A stretch of DNA of 64,000 bases from JAAYEA01 sp012689325 (lineage in GTDB: Bacteria; Chloroflexota; Anaerolineae; JAAYEA01): assembly GCA_036841525.1 (NCBI GenBank), contig DAITVZ010000010.1:1-64000 (forward strand), written 5' to 3'. How positions within the stretch are numbered: position 1 is the first letter of the stretch; each line of letters starts with the position of its first letter. Made by a program: the position numbers and the translations under genes. Shown piece by piece: positions 16,547 through 24,194 of the stretch. Under the pieces are notes generated by a model. That model had not been told where the DNA came from, searched no databases, and saw nothing but the letters and a program-made list of their open reading frames with translations.

Positions 16547-17872
16547 CTAGGTCAGCATATCGAATAGGAAGCCCGTCAGCCCGAAGCGTCCGGAGAAGGG
16601 AAACTCGGCGGGCTCCTGAAACAGTCGCAGGGGAATCGCCGCCAGGGTCAGGCCCTTGGCGCTGGTAAAGCGCGAGTCGCGGTTGTGCGACCACGACCAC
16701 TCGTTGCCTTTCTGCCTGATCTCGACGCGGGCGTCCTCGCGCCCGGGCATGTTCACGTCATAGATCGCGATCGTCCAGCGCGCGGTGTCGCCGTCCTGAT
16801 CGAAGGCCACCTCGTAGGGCACGACCGAGTGGGCGACGGCGAGCTGTTCCATGAACTTGCGCTCGGTGATGCCCCCGCCAGGGAGGAACCAGAGCAGTTG
16901 CGCCGTGTCGGCCCGGATGCCGTCCCGGAGCGCGGCCTGCACCGCGCTGAGGGTGGTCGCGGTGTTGGCCGGCCCGCGCTTGCACTGGTCATACGCCGCC
17001 ACCAGTATCTCGCGCCCCAGGATCCGCCCCATTCGCACCGTCAGCGCCTTGCGCGTCTCGCGGTCCAGCGGGAGCACAAAGCTGGACGGCTGGGCTCCGG
17101 CGCAGAAGCGCTCCAGGCAGAGCGCCGCCAGCCCGCTGCACAGCCCACTGGCCTTGAACGGGCCCACCCCCTCGAAGAAGGAGGTATAGAGCGCATAGTA
17201 GGCCCACAGGAACAGAAACGTGGGCCAGCGCTGCGCCGTCCGCACGTGCTCCTCGCCAAAGGTCTCCACGAAGGCGCCCCAACCGGCCATGTGATCGGCT
17301 GGATCATTGCCGAAGGAAAAGCCGTCCTGGCGCACCCGGAAGCTGGAGCTGATCTGCCCCATGACGTCCAGGCCGAGCAGGGGGCGCGCCGATGGGGCGG
17401 TGATGGAGGGCGAGAGGGCATCTGCCAGCGGCACATCCTGCGGCAGCGTGATATCCAGGCGAGAGGCGGTGGCCCGCGTGGGGACCACCTCCACATCGCC
17501 CAGCCGCACGTGCGCGTCGGGCGAGAACCCCGCCCCGCGGATGGAGAGCTCGGTCCCCTCCACCACGTACAGGGCGCTCACCTCAGGCAACACGGTGAGC
17601 CGCCCGTCGGTTGGGTACGACCTGCCTCCGCGCTCGATGGCCACGCGCTTCAGCCCGCCGCTCAGCCCGCTTTGGGGCAGCACGATCTGCGCCCGCTCCG
17701 GGGAGAGCCACTTGGTGGCGCGCTTGGCCACCACCTTTTCCGGGGCGTCTCCGGCCTCACCCCAAAGCTCCACGCGGTCGCCCCGCTCCAATCCGCTGCC
17801 CGCCAGGACAACGATCTCGCCCGGACGCGCTTGCTGTGGGATCGCCGACCTCACCTTGGGATCGCTTGCCAT
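16547..17872 (-). CDS. IPT/TIG-like domain protein with a predicted cysteine peptidase-like C-terminal domain
   Basis: A 441-residue protein. The first 150 residues form two beta-sandwich-like segments; the second (YVVEGTELSIRGAGFSPDA, about 102-120) matches the IPT/TIG pattern. After a linker, residues 190-441 contain GLCSGLA (C245), AHSVVPYE (H348) and IYDVNMP (D372, N374). The spacing and flanks resemble papain-like Cys-His-Asp peptidases, where a D-x-N follows the histidine strand. This catalytic assignment is inference. The ATG at 17872 with AAAGGAGG upstream was chosen; the longer open frame merely runs antiparallel to codons of the ROK kinase. It is 20 nt downstream of the kinase. There is no signal peptide. 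Confidence 0.6.
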   Translation of the reverse strand: MASDPKVRSAIPQQARPGEIVVLAGSGLERGDRVELWGEAGDAPEKVVAKRATKWLSPERAQIVLPQSGLSGGLKRVAIERGGRSYPTDGRLTVLPEVSALYVVEGTELSIRGAGFSPDAHVRLGDVEVVPTRATASRLDITLPQDVPLADALSPSITAPSARPLLGLDVMGQISSSFRVRQDGFSFGNDPADHMAGWGAFVETFGEEHVRTAQRWPTFLFLWAYYALYTSFFEGVGPFKASGLCSGLAALCLERFCAGAQPSSFVLPLDRETRKALTVRMGRILGREILVAAYDQCKRGPANTATTLSAVQAALRDGIRADTAQLLWFLPGGGITERKFMEQLAVAHSVVPYEVAFDQDGDTARWTIAIYDVNMPGREDARVEIRQKGNEWSWSHNRDSRFTSAKGLTLAAIPLRLFQEPAEFPFSGRFGLTGFLFDMLT

Positions 17873-17892
17873 GTCGCCTCCTTTGGTGGCGC

Positions 17893-18828
17893 TCAGCCGT
17901 CCTGATGCCACGCCTGGATCGCCGCGCACAGCGCCGCCACGTCGCCCAGCCCCTCGCCCAGCTCCGCCGGAACGACCCGACAGGCGCGAAAGGTGCCGGG
18001 CAGGGCCTCGCGCTGCATCTCTTCGCGGGCCGGGTCCAGCAGCAAATCTCCCAGCCGCACCGCCATGCTGCCGATCACGATCACCTCGGGGTTCAGGATG
18101 TCCGCCAGGACCGCCAGGCCGCGCCCGAGCCACCGCCCCGTCTCTGCCACCACCTCCAGCGCCTCCGGGTCGGCGGCATGGGCCAGCTCGGTGAGTTGGC
18201 GCCCATCCAGTTCGACGCCTTCCGGCCAGCGTCCGGGGTAAAGCTGCCGGGCCAGCCGCACCATCCCAGGCCCGCTGCAGAACCCCTCCCACGAGCCGCG
18301 CTTCCCATAGGCCTCCGGACCGTCCGGGGCGATGCGCATATGCCCCACCTCCCCCGCCAGGTCGGTGGTCCCCCGGTAGAGCCGCCCATCGAGGATCAGT
18401 CCGCCGCCAAGCCCGGTGCCCATCGTCAAAAAGATGATATTGCGAAAGCCGCGGCCCGCGCCAAAGTACTGCTCCGCCAGCGCCCCGGCATTGCCGTCGT
18501 GCTCGACGTGGACCGGAAACTGGAGCCGCTCCGCCAACAGATCCTTGAGCGGCACCGCATCCCAGCCGGGGAGGTTGGGCGGCGAGTAGATGATTCCGCG
18601 GGCGATATCCAGCGGGCCGCCAATGGAGACGCTGATCGCCGCGACGCCGTCCCCCAGCGAGGCCGCCGTGCGCAGGTGGCCCTCCACCTCCTGGCAGAGC
18701 CGCTCGAACGCGGGGGCAAAGCCCTGCGGCGTCGGGAACTGGGAGCGCGCCAGGATGCGCCCCTCCCGAGTGCCGCGCAGCACCGCCGTCTTGGTCCCTC
18801 CGATGTCCAGCCCAACGATGACTTCCAT
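17893..18828 (-). CDS. ROK family sugar kinase
   Basis: Phosphorylates a hexose or N-acetylhexosamine using ATP. The 311-residue length matches ROK kinases. Visible are the phosphate loop GLDIGGTKT (6-14), the SIGGPLD segment, the catalytic HDGNAGALAE stretch, the TMGTGLGGG motif and GEVGHMRI. The usual zinc-binding C-x-C-G-x2-G-C-x-E motif is absent: the region reads YGKRGSWEGFCSG, with one cysteine only. There is no N-terminal helix-turn-helix, so it is an enzyme rather than a repressor. AGGAGG precedes the ATG, and a 17-bp-spaced promoter lies upstream. First gene of a two-gene operon with the peptidase-like gene. Confidence 0.87.
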   Translation of the reverse strand: MEVIVGLDIGGTKTAVLRGTREGRILARSQFPTPQGFAPAFERLCQEVEGHLRTAASLGDGVAAISVSIGGPLDIARGIIYSPPNLPGWDAVPLKDLLAERLQFPVHVEHDGNAGALAEQYFGAGRGFRNIIFLTMGTGLGGGLILDGRLYRGTTDLAGEVGHMRIAPDGPEAYGKRGSWEGFCSGPGMVRLARQLYPGRWPEGVELDGRQLTELAHAADPEALEVVAETGRWLGRGLAVLADILNPEVIVIGSMAVRLGDLLLDPAREEMQREALPGTFRACRVVPAELGEGLGDVAALCAAIQAWHQDG

Positions 18829-18866
18829 ATTCCTCCTCAGCCCCCTGATGCCGGTCCCTGGCCGCC

Positions 18867-18895
18867 ATCATACCGCACAAGGCGGAATCTGTCTA
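18867..18895 (-). promoter_or_regulatory. promoter of the ROK kinase operon
   Basis: On the minus strand, TAGACA (18895-18890) and TATGAT (18872-18867) are spaced 17 bp, about 40 nt before the ATG. Confidence 0.5.
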
Positions 18896-19231
18896 GCTGC
18901 GGGGCGCGGGCACGTCGGCTTGGCAATCGCCCCCCTGGGGCGACCCCGTCATCGTTCAGAGGTGGCAAGGCGGCGCAATGAGGCGGGAGGGTGGCTCGCT
19001 GGATGAACACGGGGATCAGGAGGCGCGCGAGCGCCTCAAGATGAAGGCAAGGCGCGCACGAATGAGGGAGGGCGCAGGCACTCGGCGGGGGCCGCGCCGC
19101 TTGCGGGGTCAAGCCGTGGGGCCATGAACAGCCCAAGGCTCGCCGCGATAGGCGACCACATCGCCCTCTGGCAACTGGTTGGGCCAGGTCATCGGGCCTT
19201 CCGGAACAGCATGGCGGACAGTGGCGCGCGT
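18896..19231. other. gene-free stretch
   Basis: About 335 nt between the ROK promoter and the end of the CsbD-like gene. I see a short inverted repeat at 19021-19036 and no open frame with protein-like composition, no RNA gene and no mobile element. Confidence 0.5.
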
Positions 19232-19465
19232 CTAGCGTTCCGTGCGCCGCCCGCCCTCATTGCCGCCGATGTCGTTCACCATCCGATCCAGCTCGCGCGC
19301 CACCACCCGATCATCCAGGTTGCACTGATCCACGATCAGATTGATGAGGGCGACGCGATCCCCGCGCACCATTTCCAGGTCCGCGTCGCTGATGAGGTTG
19401 CCCCACCGCGCCTTGATGCGCTTGCGCACATCGTCCCACCGGCTCTTGAGAACATTGAAAGGCAT
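19232..19465 (-). CDS. CsbD-like small protein
   Basis: A 77-residue hydrophilic protein that fits the CsbD pattern: RWDDVRKRIKARWGNL followed by DLEMVRGDRVALINLI. The W-x2-V-x2-K-x-WG-x-L and DL-x-G-x2-L spacing is characteristic. CsbD is a SigB-controlled general stress protein in Bacillus; its activity is unknown. The ATG at 19465 was chosen over 19504 because GGAGGAG stands 8 nt upstream and because the promoter places the transcript start near 19513, too close to the longer start. The C-terminus is charged and probably disordered. Confidence 0.68.
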   Translation of the reverse strand: MPFNVLKSRWDDVRKRIKARWGNLISDADLEMVRGDRVALINLIVDQCNLDDRVVARELDRMVNDIGGNEGGRRTER

Positions 19466-19519
19466 CCTGTCCAGCTCCTCCGGAATAGCCCAGCCCGTTC
19501 CCATGCACGAATCACCTGA

Positions 19520-19548
19520 ATTCTATCATGAATACGCCATGCCGTCAA
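19520..19548 (-). promoter_or_regulatory. promoter of the CsbD-like gene
   Basis: On the minus strand, TTGACG (19548-19543) and TAGAAT (19525-19520) are spaced 17 bp. Confidence 0.65.
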
Positions 19549-19643
19549 CGTACGCTGCGCACACGCGCACCAGGGAACCTCGCGCCCGACCCGCGCGTCT
19601 ACAAGGCAGAACCACATCGCGCGAGATTTGAGGAGTGTCGACC

Positions 19644-21941
19644 ATGAGGAAACTGGCTGGGCTGTTGATCGCCCTGATCGCCTTTCTGGCGCTGTCCGGC
19701 GCCGCACGCGCCGACGGCATCATCATCCCCATCCCCCCGCCGGGAATCCCGCGGGAAAGGGCGGAGCATCTGGCCGTCCGCTACCACCGCGTCACCGTCA
19801 CGATCGAGGACCAGGTGGCCACTACCGAGGTGGATCAGGTCTTTGTGAACGAGTCTCCCCACGAGATCGAGGGGCTCTATCTCTTCCCGTTGCCGGCGGA
19901 GGCCAGCATCTCCCACTTTTCCATGTTCGTGGACGGCCAAGAGCTGGTGGGCCAGATGCTGGACAAGGAGGAGGCGCGCAGCATCTATGAGGGCATCGTG
20001 CGCGAGCGCCGCGACCCCGCCCTGTTGGAATATGTCGAGCGCAACACCTTCCGCGCCCGCATCTACCCCATCCCCGCCAAGGGCGAGAAGCGGGTGATCG
20101 TCCGGTACACCCAAGTCCTGCGCGCCGACTTGGGGCTGGTGCGCTACCTGTATCCGCTGGATACGGAACGCTTCTCCAGCAAGCCCATCCAGGACGTCTC
20201 GGTCCATGTCGATATCCGCTCCAAGGCCCCCATCAAGGCGGTCTACTCGCCCAGCCACGAGGTGGCCGTCAGCCGCGATGGCGAAAACCACGTCGAGGTC
20301 GGCTATGAGGCGAGCGAGGTCAAGCCAGACCGTGATTTCGAGCTCTACTATGGCATCTCCGCCGACGGCCTGGCGCTGAACGTGCTCTCCTACAAGGCCA
20401 GGGGCGAGGACGGCTTTTTCCTGCTGCTGGCCGCGCCGCCTCTGGCTGACGCCAGCAGCGAGGTGGTGGCCAAGGACGTCCTGGTGGTGCTGGACATCTC
20501 GGGCTCCATGCGCGGCGCCAAGCTCGCCCAGGCCAAAGAGGCGCTGGCGTATATCATCGACCACCTGAACGAGGAGGATCGCTTCAACATCCTCGCCTTT
20601 AGCACCGGCACGCGCCGCTTCGCCGCCGACCTGGTGGGCAAGGAGCGTCGCGACGACGCTCACCGCTTTGTGCGCGAGTTGGAGGCCGCTGGCGGCACCA
20701 ATATCGATCGCGCGCTGCGCGAGGCGCTCGCCATGACGACCGGCGCGCGGCCGCAAGTCGTCATCTTTCTCACGGACGGGCTGGCCACCGAGGGCGTCGT
20801 CGCCACGGGTGAGATCCTCAAGAATGTCAACGCCGCCCTGAACGCCGCCGATGCCCGGCAGGCCGCGCGCATCTTTGCCTTCGGCCTCGGCGACGACGTG
20901 AACACGGTGCTGCTGGATACCCTGGCCCAGGATTATCGCGGGGCCAGCGCCTACGTCCGCCCCAGCCAGAGCATCGCCGAGGAGGTCAGCGCGTTCTATG
21001 CCAAGATCGGCACGCCGCTCCTGGCCGATCTCTCGCTGGGCTTTGGTGGCCTGATCGTCGAAGAGATGTACCCCGATCCGCTGCCCGACCTGTTCGCGGG
21101 GAGCCAGTTGCTAGTGGTGGGACGCTATCGGGGGGGCGGCACGACCACGGTTACGCTGCGAGGCCTGGTGAACGATCGCGAGGCCACCTATGTCTACGCC
21201 GATATACCCTTCTCCCAGGAGGGCGGCGACGACTTTGTCCCGCGGCTGTGGGCCACGCGCAAGATCGGCTACCTGCTCACCCAGATACGGCTGCATGGCG
21301 AGGACAAGGAGCTGGTGGATGAGATCGTCGCGCTGAGCGTCCGCTACGGCATCATGACGCCCTATACCTCGTTCCTGGTGGATGAGACCGAGGACGTCCT
21401 GACGGCCCAAGGCCGCGAGTACAGCGCCACCCAGGTGCACAAGCAGGTGCAGGAGGAGGCGGCGGTCATAAGCGGGGCGGCAGCGGTGGACAGCAGCGTC
21501 GCGCGCCAGACGCTGCAGGATAGCCAGGTGGCAGCGGCCCCCAGCGCCGCCGAGATCAAGGTCGTGGGCGATCTCGCCTTCCTCCTGCGCAACGGCGCCT
21601 GGGTCGACACCCGCTACGACCCATCCCGGCAGGAGACCCAGAAAGTGCCTTTCGGAAGCGACGCCTACTTTCGCCTGTTGAGCGAACATGCCGAGGCCGG
21701 GCGCTACCTGTCGCTGGGCCAGCAGGTGATCGTGATCCTAGATGGCCAGGCGTACGAGATCGTTCCCGCCGACCCCGCCGCGCCGGAGAGCGCGACCCTC
21801 GCCCCGACGCCGCCTGGGGCTACAGCCACGGCCGCAATCCGCCCGACGGCCACGGCGACGCCTGCCCCGGCGCCGGCCCCAACGCCTCGCCCAAACCTGT
21901 GGGATCGGTTCTGGCAGTGGGTAGGGACGCTACTCAAATAG
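19644..21941 (+). CDS. secreted VIT and VWA domain protein
   Basis: A 765-residue exported protein. A signal peptide (MRKLAGLLIALIAFLALSG, cleavage near ARADG) is followed by a vault/inter-alpha-trypsin (VIT) domain (about 35-165, with EGLYLFPLP and RVIVRYTQ) and a von Willebrand factor A domain (about 278-450). The VWA metal site is D284-x-S286-x-S288 (LDISGSM), followed by GGTNIDRAL and FLTDG. A long beta-rich part and a Thr/Pro/Ala linker lead to a tryptophan-rich amphipathic tail (NLWDRFWQWV). Such proteins mediate metal-dependent protein contacts at the cell surface. ATG 19644 is preferred over GTG 19635 because TGAGGAG lies 8 nt upstream. Confidence 0.88.
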   Translation: MRKLAGLLIALIAFLALSGAARADGIIIPIPPPGIPRERAEHLAVRYHRVTVTIEDQVATTEVDQVFVNESPHEIEGLYLFPLPAEASISHFSMFVDGQELVGQMLDKEEARSIYEGIVRERRDPALLEYVERNTFRARIYPIPAKGEKRVIVRYTQVLRADLGLVRYLYPLDTERFSSKPIQDVSVHVDIRSKAPIKAVYSPSHEVAVSRDGENHVEVGYEASEVKPDRDFELYYGISADGLALNVLSYKARGEDGFFLLLAAPPLADASSEVVAKDVLVVLDISGSMRGAKLAQAKEALAYIIDHLNEEDRFNILAFSTGTRRFAADLVGKERRDDAHRFVRELEAAGGTNIDRALREALAMTTGARPQVVIFLTDGLATEGVVATGEILKNVNAALNAADARQAARIFAFGLGDDVNTVLLDTLAQDYRGASAYVRPSQSIAEEVSAFYAKIGTPLLADLSLGFGGLIVEEMYPDPLPDLFAGSQLLVVGRYRGGGTTTVTLRGLVNDREATYVYADIPFSQEGGDDFVPRLWATRKIGYLLTQIRLHGEDKELVDEIVALSVRYGIMTPYTSFLVDETEDVLTAQGREYSATQVHKQVQEEAAVISGAAAVDSSVARQTLQDSQVAAAPSAAEIKVVGDLAFLLRNGAWVDTRYDPSRQETQKVPFGSDAYFRLLSEHAEAGRYLSLGQQVIVILDGQAYEIVPADPAAPESATLAPTPPGATATAAIRPTATATPAPAPAPTPRPNLWDRFWQWVGTLLK

Positions 21942-21966
21942 GCCACGATTTGCCACGCATCGCCCC

Positions 21967-22002
21967 CTGCGCCCGAGCGGAGCTTGGATCGCTCGGGCGC
22001 AG
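21967..22002 (+). terminator. hairpin after the VIT/VWA gene
   Basis: Perfect 13-bp stem (21967-21979 with 21990-22002), 10-nt loop, 26 nt after the stop. There is no strong T tract, so termination is likely but not certain. Confidence 0.55.
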
Positions 22003-22022
22003 GCTTCATGCCACTCGCCCAA

Positions 22023-22050
22023 TTGACAGCCGCCGACGGACCGATATAAT
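22023..22050 (+). promoter_or_regulatory. promoter of the TauE-type permease unit
   Basis: TTGACA (22023-22028) and TATAAT (22045-22050), both perfect, spaced 16 bp. Confidence 0.8.
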
Positions 22051-22063
22051 AGGCCGGGCTTGT

Positions 22064-22145
22064 TCGGGAGCGCGCGTCATGCGCGCCGCGGGACTGCCTG
22101 GGGCAGCCCATCTTGAGCGCAGGCAAGTCGATCGGGAGCGCGCGT
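22064..22145 (+). repeat. duplicated 14-nt ribosome-binding context
   Basis: The same 14 nt, TCGGGAGCGCGCGT, occur at 22064-22077 and 22132-22145. The first copy precedes the ATG of a 22-codon leader frame and the second precedes the GTG of the permease gene. Confidence 0.6.
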
Positions 22146-22147
22146 GA
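22079..22147 (+). CDS. possible 22-residue leader peptide
   Basis: A short frame starting with ATG right after the first copy of the duplicated ribosome-binding context. It encodes a basic peptide beginning MRAAGLPGAAHLERR. Its TGA stop overlaps the GTG start of the permease gene (GTGA), the classic arrangement for translational coupling. Whether it is translated is unknown; no homology is recognised. Confidence 0.3.
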   Translation: MRAAGLPGAAHLERRQVDRERA

Positions 22148-22854
22148 ATCCACTCTACTTTGGCTTGGTCATGTTCTTTGCCGCCTTCACCAAGGGGCTG
22201 ACGGGCTTTGGGCAGGCGCTGGTGGCGGTGCCGCTGCTGACGGCAGTGGTCAGCGTCCGGGTGACCTCGCCGTTGATGTCGCTCTTTGCCCTCTTTTCCA
22301 ACGTCTATCTGCTGATCGTGCACCGCAAGGCGCTGAATTGGCCAGAGGTGTGGCGGCTCTCCCTGGCCTCGCTGGTTGGCACGCCCCTGGGCGTCTGGGG
22401 CCTCAGCGCCCTGGATGAGCGCGTGGTCTTGGGCCTGCTGGGGATCGTCCTGGTGTCCTACTCGCTCTATTGCCTCCTCGGGCCCAAACTCCCCCAGATT
22501 CGAAATGTGAACCTCGCCTTCCCCTTTGGCTTTGTGGCCGGCGTCTTGAGCGGCGCCTACAACACCGGCGGCCCGCCCGCGGTCATCTATGGCAACGGCC
22601 GCAACTGGGAGCCCGCGGAGTTCAAGGGCAACTTGCAGGCTTTCTTCATGATCAACAGCTTGATGGTCTGCCCAAGCCACCTCCTGCACGGGAACTATAC
22701 CGAGGAGGTGCTGCGGCTCTTTCTCGTCGCCCTGCCCTTCATGATCGCGGGCATGCTCGTCGGCTCGCGCATGGATCGCTACCTGGACCCCGCTCGTTTT
22801 CGCAAGGTGGTGTTGGTGGTGCTGGTGGGCTTGGGGCTCTCGCTGATCTTCTAG
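22144..22854 (+). CDS. TauE/SafE family permease (sulfite exporter-like)
   Basis: A 236-residue integral membrane protein with about eight hydrophobic segments. The first half has FFAAFTKGLTGFGQAL and the second half FVAGVLSGAYNTGGPPA, the paired glycine-rich motifs of the TauE/SafE family. Members export sulfite, sulfoacetate or other organosulfur anions. With a sulfatase in the window, export of sulfite or sulfate-derived anions is possible but speculative. GTG at 22144 is preceded by GGGAG. An MFS gene follows 49 nt later on the same strand. Confidence 0.82.
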   Translation: MNPLYFGLVMFFAAFTKGLTGFGQALVAVPLLTAVVSVRVTSPLMSLFALFSNVYLLIVHRKALNWPEVWRLSLASLVGTPLGVWGLSALDERVVLGLLGIVLVSYSLYCLLGPKLPQIRNVNLAFPFGFVAGVLSGAYNTGGPPAVIYGNGRNWEPAEFKGNLQAFFMINSLMVCPSHLLHGNYTEEVLRLFLVALPFMIAGMLVGSRMDRYLDPARFRKVVLVVLVGLGLSLIF

Positions 22855-22903
22855 ACGGCGCCGCCATCGCCGCCGCGCTACCGCTCTCGCAGGGGATACC
22901 GAG

Positions 22904-24166
22904 ATGAACGGACGAGAACAGGCCAATCGCTGGCGCGGGCCCTACTTGACCATCTGGGTGGGCCAGGCTTGCTCCCTGGTGGGGAGCCGGCTGGCCACCT
23001 TTGCGCTGGTCTGGTGGCTCACGTCCACCACCGGCTCGGCCACGGTACTGGCGTCGGCGACGCTGGCCGCGCTGCTCCCCGAGATCCTATTGGGCCCCTT
23101 TGTCGGCGCCCTGGTGGACCGCTGGAACCGCCGCCGGGTGATGCTCGCCGCAGACGGACTGGTGGCGCTGGTGGCTTTGGGCGCGGCCTGGCTCTTTTGG
23201 AGTGGCCGCATCCAACCGTGGCACATCTATGTCGTGAGCCTGGCCCGCTCGGTGGGCTCGGCCTTTCACTGGCCCGCCATGCAGGCGTCTACCTCCCTGT
23301 TGGTCCCCAGGGAGCACCTCGCACGCGTTGCGGGCCTGGGCCAGATGCTGGATGGAGCGTTGCAGGTCTTTGCCCCGCCCCTGGGAGCGTTGTTGCTGGC
23401 GATGTGGCCGGTGGAGGCCATCCTCGGCCTCGACGTCCTCACTGCCGCGGCGGCCATGGTTTCTCTGGCATCGGTTCGCGTGCCCCAGCCGGTTCGCGCG
23501 GCAGACGCCAGCGGCTCGATCAACCCGGCGTCGCTCTGGAGCGACGTGCGCAGCGCCGTCGGTCACATTCGCGCCATTCGCGGCCTGACCTGGTTACTGG
23601 CGGCCATGGCCCTGGCGGGCTTTTTCCTCTACCCCGCCTCCGCCCTCACGCCGCTCCTGGTGGCAGGGCCATTCGGCGGAGGAGCCCGGGAGTTGGGCTG
23701 GGTCGAGTCGGCGGCGGGGATCGGGCTGCTGTCCGGCGGGCTCTTGCTCAGCCTGTGGGGCGGCTTCCAGCGCCGCATGTTGACCACCGTGCTGGGGCTG
23801 GTCGGCCGGGGGCTGGCCGTCGCCGCGATAGGGCTGCTGCCAGGCCGCGCCTGGTGGCCGCTTCTCGCGTTCCAGTTGGCCGCCGGGGCCATGGGACCGC
23901 TGGCCGAGGGGCCGATGACCACCGTCTTTCAGTCCGCCGTCGCGCCCGAGATGCAGGGGCGCGTGTTCATGCTGGTCGGAAGCCTGGTCATGGCCATGGC
24001 GCCGCTGGGCATGGCGGTCGCCGGACCTGTGGCGGACGCGTTGGGCGTGGGGCCGTGGTTTGTCATCGGCGGGGCCGCCTACGCCGCGATCGGGCTGGCG
24101 ATCGCGCTTTCGCCGGCGGCAATGGGCGTCGAACAGGAGATGGCCGGCCCGCGGCCCCACGAGTAG
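22904..24166 (+). CDS. MFS transporter, EntS-like (MFS_3)
   Basis: A 420-residue permease with about twelve membrane segments. The N-terminus reads YLTIWVGQACSLVGSRLATFALVWWL, and the loop between segments 2 and 3 is GALVDRWNRRRVM, typical of the MFS_3 group that includes the enterobactin exporter and macrolide efflux pumps. GCAGGGGA precedes the ATG. The substrate is unknown; drug or siderophore export is the family default. It sits between the TauE-type permease and a surface lipoprotein on the same strand. Confidence 0.82.
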   Translation: MNGREQANRWRGPYLTIWVGQACSLVGSRLATFALVWWLTSTTGSATVLASATLAALLPEILLGPFVGALVDRWNRRRVMLAADGLVALVALGAAWLFWSGRIQPWHIYVVSLARSVGSAFHWPAMQASTSLLVPREHLARVAGLGQMLDGALQVFAPPLGALLLAMWPVEAILGLDVLTAAAAMVSLASVRVPQPVRAADASGSINPASLWSDVRSAVGHIRAIRGLTWLLAAMALAGFFLYPASALTPLLVAGPFGGGARELGWVESAAGIGLLSGGLLLSLWGGFQRRMLTTVLGLVGRGLAVAAIGLLPGRAWWPLLAFQLAAGAMGPLAEGPMTTVFQSAVAPEMQGRVFMLVGSLVMAMAPLGMAVAGPVADALGVGPWFVIGGAAYAAIGLAIALSPAAMGVEQEMAGPRPHE

Positions 24167-24194
24167 GCGGGCGGCGCGCCGCCAGGAGGTGCCG

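Noticed and set aside
16547..18880. 777-codon reading that joins the peptidase-like protein to an upstream part
   Set aside because: The upstream part is an out-of-frame reading of the ROK kinase gene, and a good ribosome binding site exists at the internal ATG 17872.
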